From the IMG/VR virus record IMGVR_UViG_3300044991_002698, positions 1 through 27,791 of that record: a stretch of 27,791 nucleotides of DNA, one strand, 5' to 3'. A program made the position numbers and the translations under genes. The notes beneath the pieces were generated by a model that saw only the letters and a program-made list of their open reading frames with translations, was not told the DNA's origin and searched no databases. Shown here in pieces: positions 13,768-21,277 of the stretch; position 1 is the first letter of the stretch; the number at the start of each line of letters is the position of its first letter. This DNA comes from a virus.

Positions 13768-15770
13768 TTCTGTATTTTGATTTCATCTTTCTCCACTTTC
13801 ATGTGGTATTTCTTGTTCTCTAAAATTTTACCTGTCAAAACTTCTTCAGATAATAAATCCTCAACTTTATCTTGAATCGCTCTTTTTAAAGGTCTTGCTC
13901 CATAAAGTTCATCAAACCCAACTTTGGCCAAATGTTCTACCAAGGTCTCATCATAAGTAATGAAATATTTTTGTTCTTCTAATCTTAAAACCAATTTTTT
14001 AAGTTCGATTTCAGTGATTCTTTTGATGTCGTTTACTGAAAGAGAATTGAATACAATAGTATCATCAATACGATTTATAAATTCAGGAGAAAAGAAATTT
14101 TTCATTTCTTTCATTAACATTTGTTTTTTTGCTTCTTCGTTTGAATATGAATTGGAACTAAATCCGATACCTGTACCAAAATCTTGAAGTTTTTTTACAC
14201 CCAAATTGGAAGTGAGAATGATTAGAGTGTTTTTGAAATTTATCTTTCTACCCAAGCTGTCTGTTACATGACCATCATCCAAAATTTGGAGTAAAACAGT
14301 AAACACGTCTTTGTGAGCTTTTTCTACTTCGTCGAACAAAATTACGGAATAAGGTTTATTCTTAACTTTTTCTGTTAGTTGACCTCCTTCATCGTAGCCG
14401 ACATAACCAGGAGGTGCACCAACCAATTTCGACACTGTATGTTTTTCTTGATATTCACTCATGTCAACACGAATCAGAGAATCTTCAGTTCCAAACATTT
14501 CTTTTGCTAATTGTTTAGCCAAGTGTGTTTTACCTACACCAGTTGAACCCAAGAAAACAAATGAACCAATTGGACGATTGGGGTCTTTGATACCGAGTCT
14601 GTTACGCTTAATAGATTTTACAATTTTCTTAACTGCATCATCTTGACCAATCACTTTATCCATTAGAATTTTATCAAGATTAATTAAAGCTTTTGTATCA
14701 TCCACACTCATTTTTGAAACAGGGATTTTTGTCATATTTGACACAACGTCGTAGACATCGTTGAGAACAATTTGTTGTTTATCTTTCTCTAATTGTTCCT
14801 CAAATTTTCTTTTTTCAACATCGAGTTTGTCTATAAGTTTTTTTTCAGTGTCACGCAATTGTGCCGCTTTTTCGTAATTCTGTTTCTTTACAACATCCAT
14901 TTTAGCATTTCTTATTTCCGCAGCTTTCTTTTTTAACTCCTCTATTACTTCGGGTACCTTGAGTTCGGTTTGCATTCTTGCACCAACTTCGTCTAAAATG
15001 TCAAAAGCTTTGTCGGGAAACTCTCTGTCTGTAATGTATCGGTCTGCGAGTTTTACACAAGTTTCGATTACTTCATCGGAATAATGAACTTTGTGAAACG
15101 ATTCATATTTGTCTCTTACATTTTTTAAAATCTGAATTGTTTCAGCCACAGTTGAGGGTTCAACCATAACCTTTTGAAATCTACGTTCCAAAGCCCCATC
15201 TTTTTCGATGTTTTTACGGAACTCATCCAAAGTTGTTGCACCAATACATTGGAGTTCCCCTCGGGAAAGTGCTGGTTTGAAAATATTCGAACCATCCATA
15301 GAACCCGCAGAATTACCCGAACCTACCAAAGTATGAATTTCGTCAATGAAAACAATTATGTTTGGGTTTGCTTGAAGCTCTTCGATAATAACCTTCATTC
15401 TTTCTTCGAACTGACCTCTATATTTTGTACCTGCAACAACTGATGTTAAATCGAGATTAACAATTCTTTTATCAACAAGATTACGAGGACAATCTCCATT
15501 TACAATCTTAATTGCAAGGCCCTCAACAATTGCGGTTTTACCACAACCTGGTTCACCAATTATAATCGGATTATTTTTCTTTCTGCGAGACAAAATCTGT
15601 GCGATACGTAAAATTTCTCTTTCCCTTCCGATTACAGGGTCAAGTTTACCTTGTTCGGCCAACTTATTCAAATCTCTACTAAAGTTGTCAAGGACGGGAG
15701 TAGTTGTGTCAGAATTTTGTTTCTGTTTCTTACTCATTGTTTTGTCATCGTCGTCTAGTAAATCGTTCAT
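13755..15770 (-). CDS. ClpC-type AAA+ unfoldase without the N-domain
   Basis: 671 aa, against about 840 for bacterial ClpC. It starts in the acidic linker ([10 protein letters not shown]) and joins directly to [11 protein letters not shown], so the Clp_N substrate/adaptor domain is missing. AAA1: Walker A GEPGCGKT (72-79), Walker B IVFIDE (139-144), pore Tyr117 and Arg fingers R196/R197. A UVR-like middle motif ([10 protein letters not shown], about 298-307) places it with ClpC rather than ClpA. AAA2: Walker A GSTGVGKT (408-415), Walker B VILFDE (476-481), pore GYVG (455-458) and FINRID. The loop GIGFSS (534-539) fits the ClpP-docking IGF motif. So it should unfold proteins and feed host ClpP, with altered substrate choice. 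Divergent from hsp20. Confidence 0.9.
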   Translation of the reverse strand: MNDLLDDDDKTMSKKQKQNSDTTTPVLDNFSRDLNKLAEQGKLDPVIGREREILRIAQILSRRKKNNPIIIGEPGCGKTAIVEGLAIKIVNGDCPRNLVDKRIVNLDLTSVVAGTKYRGQFEERMKVIIEELQANPNIIVFIDEIHTLVGSGNSAGSMDGSNIFKPALSRGELQCIGATTLDEFRKNIEKDGALERRFQKVMVEPSTVAETIQILKNVRDKYESFHKVHYSDEVIETCVKLADRYITDREFPDKAFDILDEVGARMQTELKVPEVIEELKKKAAEIRNAKMDVVKKQNYEKAAQLRDTEKKLIDKLDVEKRKFEEQLEKDKQQIVLNDVYDVVSNMTKIPVSKMSVDDTKALINLDKILMDKVIGQDDAVKKIVKSIKRNRLGIKDPNRPIGSFVFLGSTGVGKTHLAKQLAKEMFGTEDSLIRVDMSEYQEKHTVSKLVGAPPGYVGYDEGGQLTEKVKNKPYSVILFDEVEKAHKDVFTVLLQILDDGHVTDSLGRKINFKNTLIILTSNLGVKKLQDFGTGIGFSSNSYSNEEAKKQMLMKEMKNFFSPEFINRIDDTIVFNSLSVNDIKRITEIELKKLVLRLEEQKYFITYDETLVEHLAKVGFDELYGARPLKRAIQDKVEDLLSEEVLTGKILENKKYHMKVEKDEIKIQKKGR

Positions 15771-15786
15771 AGTTTTTTAATTTTTA

Positions 15787-15818
15787 CAAATGTGAGTCAA
15801 AAATTGGACACTACCAAA
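15787..15818 (-). promoter_or_regulatory. Host-type promoter of the clpC-like gene
   Basis: Minus strand: TTTG (15818-15815), 20-bp spacer, CACATTTG (15794-15787), one mismatch from TAnnTTTG. It lies 17 nt before the ATG at 15770. Confidence 0.6.
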
Positions 15819-15823
15819 ATTTT

Positions 15824-15897
15824 TGACAAAATGTCACAATATTTTTTTGTTTATGTAATTTTGTCAGTTATACGAAAAAAGAGCTTACTTTTTGTCA
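15824..15897. promoter_or_regulatory. Three TTTTGTCA boxes between clpC and hsp20
   Basis: TTTTGTCA occurs at 15859-15866 and 15890-15897, and inverted (TGACAAAA) at 15824-15831. The inverted copy also forms TGACA-AAA-TGTCA with its right flank. The cluster sits between divergent chaperone genes, so it may be an operator for shared control. A near-consensus hsp20 promoter (TTTG, then TACTTTTTG) overlaps the last two boxes. Confidence 0.4.
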
Positions 15898-15965
15898 TCG
15901 ATTTCAGAAAAGGCACATAAGTTGACGAAGATAATAATAAATAATAAATTTAAAAAATAAAAACT

Positions 15966-16364
15966 ATGTATTACAGTAATTTAGACAGAATTTTCGATGA
16001 TTTCTTCAAAGATGGAGGTATGTACAAAACCTATAAAATTGCATCACCCAACTTAAATTTTAAGGAAAGGAGTGATGATTGTGAAATCAATCAAACTAAA
16101 GATGGGACTTATTTAGTTTTTGAAACTCCAGGGTTTAATAAAAATAACCTAAAGGTAGAAATCGAAGATGGATTTCTACACATTGATGGTATGAGGACTT
16201 ATAAATTGAATGGAGAAGAAAAAGTAAAAACAATTAAAAAAGAATTTAGGATTGGAGGCGATTATAACACTTCATCAATTGAAGCAACTATAGAAGATGG
16301 TTTACTTACGGTATTCGTACCTAATTACAAGAAACAAGAAAAGAAAAGAATCAGTCTCCTCTAA
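15966..16364 (+). CDS. Hsp20 small heat-shock protein
   Basis: 132 aa. The alpha-crystallin domain spans about residues 37-130, with the conserved GTYLVFETPGFNKNNLKVEIEDG and IEDGLLTVFVPNY blocks (the latter the classic A-x-x-x-n-G-v-L pattern). The N-terminal arm is short (MYYSNLDRIFDDFFKDGG), close to the phage and IbpA type. It holds unfolding proteins in soluble oligomers without ATP. Hsp20 proteins are known in T4-like phages, where they may help virion assembly. Divergent from the clpC-like gene, with a shared intergenic region of TTTTGTCA boxes and A-rich leader. Ends at its own terminator. Confidence 0.9.
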   Translation: MYYSNLDRIFDDFFKDGGMYKTYKIASPNLNFKERSDDCEINQTKDGTYLVFETPGFNKNNLKVEIEDGFLHIDGMRTYKLNGEEKVKTIKKEFRIGGDYNTSSIEATIEDGLLTVFVPNYKKQEKKRISLL

Positions 16365-16377
16365 ATAGACATCCGTT

Positions 16378-16406
16378 AATCCCTCACTATTCAGTGGGGG
16401 ATTTTT
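16378..16406 (+). terminator. Terminator of hsp20
   Basis: 11-bp stem AATCCCTCACT (16378-16388) / AGTGGGGGATT (16393-16403), with one G-T pair, loop ATTC, followed by a T-run. The convergent dioxygenase gene ends inside it. Confidence 0.8.
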
Positions 16407-16926
16407 CTTTCCAATCCACTATAATATGAATTCTGTCTATATCTCCATTGTTCTCGACCCAATGGACATATTCGTCATTTGCAATTTCCCAAATCTCACC
16501 AACTTTTAGATTTTTCATTTCTTTACCTATAAAAAAATTACAATTTTCATTTGTTTGAATTGGAATGTGTAACCGTTTGAATATTTTGGCAAATTTAAAA
16601 GTATCAATGTGTTTGGCAATTTTTTTATTGGCAGGAAGATTTACCATAATACAAGATTGAATATGACCTTCACCCAAGAGTTCTGTTATTTGATTTGTTA
16701 GAATTTCTAAAGGTTTTTCAAAGTGTGTGAAATTTTCAGTAAGGGTAATTTTGTCCGTGGAAAATTTCTCGTCAAAAATTACAGGTATGGTTTTTGTTTC
16801 TTGGAAACATATAAATTTTTGTTGCCTGAAAGTGTAGGAATCCCAACTCAATCCACTAGAGTTCAAAGACTCGAGAATTTCTGTTATGTTCAAATTGCCA
16901 ATAAACTTAAAAGGTGACTTACCCAT
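16387..16926 (-). CDS. Aspartyl/asparaginyl beta-hydroxylase-like dioxygenase
   Basis: 179 aa. The C-terminal half is a cupin-like fold: VNLPANKKIAKHIDTF (H106, D108), RLHIPIQT, then NDEYVHWVENNGDIDRIHIIVDW (H155, R165). This matches the Asp_Arg_Hydrox family (PF05118), Fe(II)/2-oxoglutarate enzymes that hydroxylate protein side chains; the 2-oxoglutarate anchor would be R165. Related short proteins are common in phages, targets unknown. Probably cytoplasmic. The upstream region shared with the KTSC gene is AT-rich, with no strong promoter on this strand. Confidence 0.75.
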   Translation of the reverse strand: MGKSPFKFIGNLNITEILESLNSSGLSWDSYTFRQQKFICFQETKTIPVIFDEKFSTDKITLTENFTHFEKPLEILTNQITELLGEGHIQSCIMVNLPANKKIAKHIDTFKFAKIFKRLHIPIQTNENCNFFIGKEMKNLKVGEIWEIANDEYVHWVENNGDIDRIHIIVDWKEKSPTE

Positions 16927-16932
16927 ATAATA

Positions 16933-16939
16933 TATTTAT
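16933..16939 (+). promoter_or_regulatory. TATTTAT motif before KTSC gene, distal copy
   Basis: 29 nt before the ATG at 16969. Confidence 0.4.
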
Positions 16940-16952
16940 ATTAATCAATTTT

Positions 16953-16959
16953 TATTTAT
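16953..16959 (+). promoter_or_regulatory. TATTTAT motif before KTSC gene, proximal copy
   Basis: 9 nt before the ATG at 16969. Confidence 0.4.
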
Positions 16960-16968
16960 AAATTAATT

Positions 16969-17214
16969 ATGGCTATTACTAAAGAAATTATTGACGGAAC
17001 TAAAATTATCAATGAGATAAAATCTTCCAATATAAAGAAAACAGTATACGATACGGAAACAAAAAAATTAATGGTAGAGTTTAACAACAATACTAAATAT
17101 GAATACGAAGAAGTACCGCATCAAATTTACACAAGGTTCAGGTTGTCTGAATCCCAAGGGAAGTATTTTATATCCGAAATTTCAAAGAAATACAAGTACA
17201 AAAAAGTACTATAG
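16969..17214 (+). CDS. KTSC-domain protein
   Basis: 81 aa. Residues about 20-75 (SSNIKKTVYDTETKKLMVEF, then YEYEEVP, then SQGKYFISEISKKYKY) match the KTSC domain (PF13619), a small beta-strand-rich domain named for a C-terminal domain on some Lys-tRNA synthetases and widespread as single-domain phage proteins; its role may be RNA- or protein-binding. Followed 18 nt later by the nucleotidyltransferase, though that gene has its own TATTTAT motif. Confidence 0.8.
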   Translation: MAITKEIIDGTKIINEIKSSNIKKTVYDTETKKLMVEFNNNTKYEYEEVPHQIYTRFRLSESQGKYFISEISKKYKYKKVL

Positions 17215-17220
17215 ACCGAC

Positions 17221-17227
17221 TATTTAT
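17221..17227 (+). promoter_or_regulatory. TATTTAT motif before the nucleotidyltransferase
   Basis: Ends 5 nt before the ATG at 17233. An out-of-frame ATG at 17229 closes after three codons. Confidence 0.45.
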
Positions 17228-17232
17228 TATGG

Positions 17233-17964
17233 ATGAATAATTTTCAAAAAATAATTAATAGTTTTTCGTTACAAGACAGCTTAAATCCAAAAGTTTGGGA
17301 AAATCCCACTGAACCATCAGAATCAAAAATGGTTCCAAAGGTTAGGATGGCTTTAGAGAAAATTGCAGAAAAATTTATTAACTATTTAGGTGACGATGTT
17401 TTTGTTGAGGACGTTGTTCTAATGGGTTCTCTGGCAAATTATAATTGGTCCGAGTTTTCAGATTTTGATTTACATGTAATAATAGATTTCCAACAGTATG
17501 AAAAAGAAGCCGAGCTATTCAAAGAACTTTTTGATTTGAAAAAAAAGGATTTTAATTCTAATCACGATATCAGAATTTTTGGATACGATGTAGAGTTATA
17601 TGCTCAAGGTTCTGACGAACCGAACGCAAGCACTGCGGTCTATTCAATAATGAACGATGAATGGCTAAAGGTCCCCCAAAAAGAGGATTTGAAAATAGAT
17701 TTGGATTATTTAAAAACTAAAATTAAATGTTGGACCCAAAAAATTGACGATGCGATTCAGGACAAAGATTTAGATAAATTAAGTAATTTGAAAGAGAAGA
17801 TAAAGAAATACAGGCAGTCGGGTTTGGAAAAGGAAGGAGAGTTCTCTTATGAAAATTTAGTTTTCAAATTTTTGAGAAGGTCAGGACATATAGAAGATTT
17901 ATTTGACACAATAAATAAGGTGGAGGATAAGGAATTGTCTGTTGAGAATAAATTGGATTCTTAA
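17233..17964 (+). CDS. Pol-beta-type nucleotidyltransferase
   Basis: 243 aa. VVLMGSLANYNWSEFSDFDL carries the NTase signature: G65-S66, then D77-x-D79, with a third acidic residue in GYDVELY (D119 or E121). These enzymes transfer NMP from NTP to a protein, RNA or small molecule. The C-terminal part (about 150-230) is helical and Lys/Glu-rich and could be a substrate-binding domain. Not a MNT/HEPN toxin pair as far as seen: no HEPN neighbour. Minimal-type NTases occur in phages; the substrate cannot be told. It lies between the KTSC gene and the structural block. Confidence 0.75.
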   Translation: MNNFQKIINSFSLQDSLNPKVWENPTEPSESKMVPKVRMALEKIAEKFINYLGDDVFVEDVVLMGSLANYNWSEFSDFDLHVIIDFQQYEKEAELFKELFDLKKKDFNSNHDIRIFGYDVELYAQGSDEPNASTAVYSIMNDEWLKVPQKEDLKIDLDYLKTKIKCWTQKIDDAIQDKDLDKLSNLKEKIKKYRQSGLEKEGEFSYENLVFKFLRRSGHIEDLFDTINKVEDKELSVENKLDS

Positions 17965-17983
17965 ATTATTCGTATCAATCGTA

Positions 17984-17990
17984 TATTTAT
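17984..17990 (+). promoter_or_regulatory. TATTTAT motif before the structural block
   Basis: 14 nt before the ATG at 18005. No other promoter-like site was noticed between here and the portal motif at 24340, so it may drive the six genes 18005-24332. Confidence 0.5.
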
Positions 17991-18004
17991 AAAGAAAAAA
18001 ATAA

Positions 18005-18817
18005 ATGGCGTTTTCATATTATATAGCAAGTCCTTGTAGTGGAGGAAGTAATATTTTCATAAAATCAGCAGAATTTCTTATCTCTGGTAAAATTTACGAG
18101 TTAACTATCTCCTCAAACGTTGCCTGCTGGACCGTTATTTCAGGTCCTGAAACTCCATTAGCACAAACTGCAACTATTTTTACAGGCCCTTGGAATTCTT
18201 GTGTTGAATGTTTACAAGATATAACTCCAACCCCTACCGCATCACTTACACCAACCCCAACACAGACACCAACAAATACAACAACACAAACGCAAACACC
18301 GACACCATCGATAACTGCAAGTAATACACCAACACCATCTATAACTGCAACTAATACGTCAACTCCAACACAAACACCGACAAATACTGCAACACCTACA
18401 CAAACAGGAACACCTACACAAACAGGAACACCTACAAAAACACCAACTCAAACACAAACACCAACAAATACGTCGACTCAAACACAAACACCAACACCAT
18501 CAGTAACCGCAAGTAATACCCCAACACCATCAATCACACCTACAAATACTGTAACACCTACAAATACCCAAACAGGTACACCAACTCAAACACCAACAAA
18601 TACAGCGACTCCAACGCCTACACATACACCATGGCCTTTAACTGGCTATAGTGTTAATGAACAATATGAATATGATTCACAATGTTGTAATCCACCAACA
18701 GGTGCGACAACCTCAAACACCGCATATCCTCATCCAATAGATACTGATGGAGTAGGAGTTCCATTTGTACAGTTAAATGCTGTGGAATTAGGAGGATTTA
18801 ACGGATTAAATAATTAA
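18005..18817 (+). CDS. Thr/Pro-repeat structural-type protein
   Basis: 270 aa. Residues 1-75 form a Cys-containing N-terminal module ([18 protein letters not shown]; two Cys in WNSCVEC). Residues about 77-212 are low-complexity Thr/Pro/Gln/Asn repeats of the TPTQTPTNT type. The C-terminal 55 residues ([20 protein letters not shown] ... [11 protein letters not shown]) return to ordered sequence. Such Thr/Pro stalks occur in surface-exposed fibres or decorations of phages of aquatic bacteria. Function unknown; a virion appendage or attachment protein is likely. First gene of the block leading to terminase. Confidence 0.7.
   Translation: MAFSYYIASPCSGGSNIFIKSAEFLISGKIYELTISSNVACWTVISGPETPLAQTATIFTGPWNSCVECLQDITPTPTASLTPTPTQTPTNTTTQTQTPTPSITASNTPTPSITATNTSTPTQTPTNTATPTQTGTPTQTGTPTKTPTQTQTPTNTSTQTQTPTPSVTASNTPTPSITPTNTVTPTNTQTGTPTQTPTNTATPTPTHTPWPLTGYSVNEQYEYDSQCCNPPTGATTSNTAYPHPIDTDGVGVPFVQLNAVELGGFNGLNN
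18226..18638 (+). repeat. Low-complexity Thr/Pro-coding repeat tract
   Basis: About 410 nt of degenerate ACA/CCA/CCT/AAT codon repeats, with units such as ACACCAACAAATAC and a longer unit (ACACCAACACCATC followed by a Thr-Ala-Ser-Asn stretch) that recurs. The reading frame is kept throughout, so it encodes protein; it is not a CRISPR array. Confidence 0.85.
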
Positions 18818-18837
18818 AACTAAAAATTGAGTATAAA

Positions 18838-20121
18838 ATGGCAGATTTAAAACCAATTGGCAGTGAAAAACTTACAGGCCAAGATAAATTAAAAAGAATA
18901 ATGGAGATTGCAAGATACAAAGAAACAACTCCATCAATTGTAAACGAAAATTCACGTACAGAATTTGATATTGCTTTAGCTGATGGTAACAATTACCAAA
19001 TTGTTAAAGAAAAACAAGGTTATATCATCAAAAAAGGTATTACCGAATCTGTTGCGGAATATATAGAGCCTATGAAGAATAGAAAATATTATTCTTCTTA
19101 TTCACAGGCTTTGAAAAGACTTAATCTTTTAACAAAAGAATTGAATAGATTGAACGAAAACGAAGAGGAAATTTCAATGTTCGGGGAACAAAAAAAAATT
19201 GTTCTCAAGACTCCTAAACCATTAGGGTCACCTGAAGGAGATTCTGCACCTCCTCCACCACCTGTTGAACCACCTGCGGTTCCTCCACCAGCGTTACCAC
19301 CTTCACCTGATGCTTCTGCCGCACCAGCTGATTTACCGGTTCCTGTAGAGGGAGGAGATGAATTACCCGCACCTGAAGGAGAAGAAATGCAAGCAGATAT
19401 TGATTCTGAAGTTTCACCTGAAGGAGAAGAAATGCAAGCAGATGTTGACGTAGAAGGGGGAGAGGAGAAAGTAACTTTCAAAACAATTCAAAAACTTACA
19501 GGTAAACTTACACAAAAAATTAGAGTTTTAGATAGTGAAGAAGGCATGACATCTGAAAACATGAAATATGTTATAAACATGGTGTTGTCGTCTTTAGATT
19601 TACAAAACTTGAGTGAGGAGGATAAAGAGGAAATAATTGCTAAATTTGAAGAAAGTTCTGAAGATTTAGGTGGTGATGATATGGACGGTACCGATTTAAC
19701 CGATGATAGTGAAGTTGAAGATATTCAATCAGATATGGACACAGAAGTTGAACAAGGTGGTGACATGCAAACAGAACCTGAAATGACAGAATATGGTCAC
19801 GGAGCAATTGTTGACAGCATTTTCAAAGAATCAAAAATTGATAAGGTGATTTCAAAATATTTTGAAGTTACAAAAAAAGAAATTTTAGAATCAAAAAAGA
19901 ACAAAGTTGATAGATTCAAGGTCAAAAGAGAAAATCTACAAAAAAGAATGGAACCTGTGAAAAGAATGTGTGAGACTAACGAACAACAACTTGCATCTCA
20001 AAAGTTTTTAGAGGAAAACATAAGTTCTTATTTAGTAGGTAAAACAAATAAAAAGAATTTGGTTTTTGAAAATAAAAAAGGAGAACAAGTAAAAATTTCT
20101 CCTGAAGGATTATTAGTATGA
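18838..20121 (+). CDS. Hypothetical acidic structural-type protein, 427 aa
   Basis: Not recognised. Residues 1-110 are basic and helical (IARYKETTPSIVNEN, EYIEPMKNRKYYSSY). Residues about 128-205 are Pro/Ala/Glu/Asp-rich linker (APPPPPVEPPAVPPPAL, then two PEGEEMQAD repeats). The rest is acidic and then a basic C-terminus (KISPEGLLV). This composition suggests a scaffold or disordered internal virion component. It overlaps the next gene by 4 nt (ATGA) and belongs to the terminase operon. Confidence 0.6.
   Translation: MADLKPIGSEKLTGQDKLKRIMEIARYKETTPSIVNENSRTEFDIALADGNNYQIVKEKQGYIIKKGITESVAEYIEPMKNRKYYSSYSQALKRLNLLTKELNRLNENEEEISMFGEQKKIVLKTPKPLGSPEGDSAPPPPPVEPPAVPPPALPPSPDASAAPADLPVPVEGGDELPAPEGEEMQADIDSEVSPEGEEMQADVDVEGGEEKVTFKTIQKLTGKLTQKIRVLDSEEGMTSENMKYVINMVLSSLDLQNLSEEDKEEIIAKFEESSEDLGGDDMDGTDLTDDSEVEDIQSDMDTEVEQGGDMQTEPEMTEYGHGAIVDSIFKESKIDKVISKYFEVTKKEILESKKNKVDRFKVKRENLQKRMEPVKRMCETNEQQLASQKFLEENISSYLVGKTNKKNLVFENKKGEQVKISPEGLLV
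19370..19443 (+). repeat. Two 29-bp direct repeats, period 45 bp
   Basis: Identical 29-nt copies at 19370-19398 and 19415-19443, encoding PEGEEMQAD. The 45-bp period equals 15 codons, so copy-number change would keep the frame. Confidence 0.85.
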
Positions 20122-20513
20122 GTTATTTGATATTCGTAAATGGTTTAGGACCTAACTATAAAGGGGACAATCTTTATGAATTCATATTCTCCGATACCAA
20201 AGACGTTTGGGGAGATTCTTGGGAAAGTAAACCATCAAATGGATATCCCGCACCTCCCGAACTGAAATATATTAAAAAAGTAGGAGTTCTGAGAAATACT
20301 GATGTGAAATTGGATTTAATTCAGAACTCCGATTTTTTTTGTATGGTAGATGCCTTGGATGACGTGGTGGCGATGGCTTGGGAACCTGAAGAAGTACAAG
20401 GACAAAAAAGATTGGTTTTTCATTTTGGAGAAACCGAACAAGAAATAAAAGATAGACTCTACGAAAGAGATTTTATCTTGGAATTTGAAAAGAAAGTAGT
20501 ATATGAAAATTAA
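20118..20513 (+). CDS. Hypothetical protein, 131 aa
   Basis: Begins MSYLIFVNGLGPNYKGDNLYEFIFSD. Beta-rich, with conserved-looking aromatic segments (WGDSWESKPSNGYPAPPEL) and an acidic C-terminus. No family recognised. Starts inside the previous stop (ATGA overlap) and overlaps the next gene by 11 nt, so tightly coupled in the terminase operon. Cytoplasmic, probably an assembly or structural protein. Confidence 0.65.
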   Translation: MSYLIFVNGLGPNYKGDNLYEFIFSDTKDVWGDSWESKPSNGYPAPPELKYIKKVGVLRNTDVKLDLIQNSDFFCMVDALDDVVAMAWEPEEVQGQKRLVFHFGETEQEIKDRLYERDFILEFEKKVVYEN

Positions 20514-21276
20514 TAAAAAGGCTTTGAGATTAATAGATAAAGGTTTATCTGCTAATACTGTTTCAAAATTAGATGAATCACAGGTTGACGTTTTATATAA
20601 AAAATTATTTGTTGAACAAATTAATGTTTCTAAAACGGATACAGAAATGATTACTAAACTAAAAAGTGAAAAAAAACCATTTCAAGTTTATGAAAAAGAA
20701 CTTGAAGAAGAGGAAGAAGTAACCGTAGACCCAAACAAAGAAACTGAAACTCAAGACCCAAAACAAGTAGGTCCTTCATCTGATGATGGATTCGGTGATG
20801 AAACTGATGGTATGGGTATTATGGAAGCAAAAAAGAAAAAGAAAAAAGTGAATCCTTGGGCAATTTGTACTGCACAACTCGGAAAAAAATTCAAAACTAC
20901 TGAAAGACATCTTTGGAATACAAAACAAAAAAATAAATATGAAAGATGTGTAAAGGATGTAAAACAAAGTTTGAAAGAGGGGAAAAATCCTGTATCTTTA
21001 ATTTTGGAATCAAAAATTATGACTATTGTGGAAAAGAATATACCAGCAAGAATCACAAAAGGTGACCTTTTGAAGTTTTTACAAGAGGACACTAAAACTG
21101 CCCCGGCGAAACCAAAGACTTCTCCCAAGACTAAACCTGACGAAAAACCCAAAACAAGACCGAAACACCCTGGTAAAAACCCAAATCCTGGTGAAAATCC
21201 GTCACCAAAGGCAGTTTCACCAGAAAAGGCAAAAGACGAAGTTTTGGATTTAATTATGAAATTATTAGAAATGTAA
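20503..21276 (+). CDS. Hypothetical structural-type protein, 257 aa
   Basis: Not assigned. Regions in order: a helical N-terminus (about 1-70), an acidic linker, a Lys-rich patch followed by NPWAICTAQLG and KYERCVKDVK (about 122-153, two Cys), then a long Pro/Lys-rich segment (about 198-240, PKTSPKTKPDEKP) and a short helical end. The NPWAICTA segment resembles small conserved pieces in proteins of environmental phages. Overlaps its upstream neighbour and ends 1 nt before the next ATG. Part of the head-assembly operon. Confidence 0.6.
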   Translation: MKINKKALRLIDKGLSANTVSKLDESQVDVLYKKLFVEQINVSKTDTEMITKLKSEKKPFQVYEKELEEEEEVTVDPNKETETQDPKQVGPSSDDGFGDETDGMGIMEAKKKKKKVNPWAICTAQLGKKFKTTERHLWNTKQKNKYERCVKDVKQSLKEGKNPVSLILESKIMTIVEKNIPARITKGDLLKFLQEDTKTAPAKPKTSPKTKPDEKPKTRPKHPGKNPNPGENPSPKAVSPEKAKDEVLDLIMKLLEM

Positions 21277-21277
21277 A

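Noticed and set aside
15937-15943. TATTTAT on minus as the clpC promoter
   Set aside because: It is about 165 nt from the clpC start, and a host-type promoter lies much closer.
18226-18638. CRISPR-like array
   Set aside because: Repeats are degenerate, continuous and in frame with a Thr/Pro-rich protein; there are no regular spacers.
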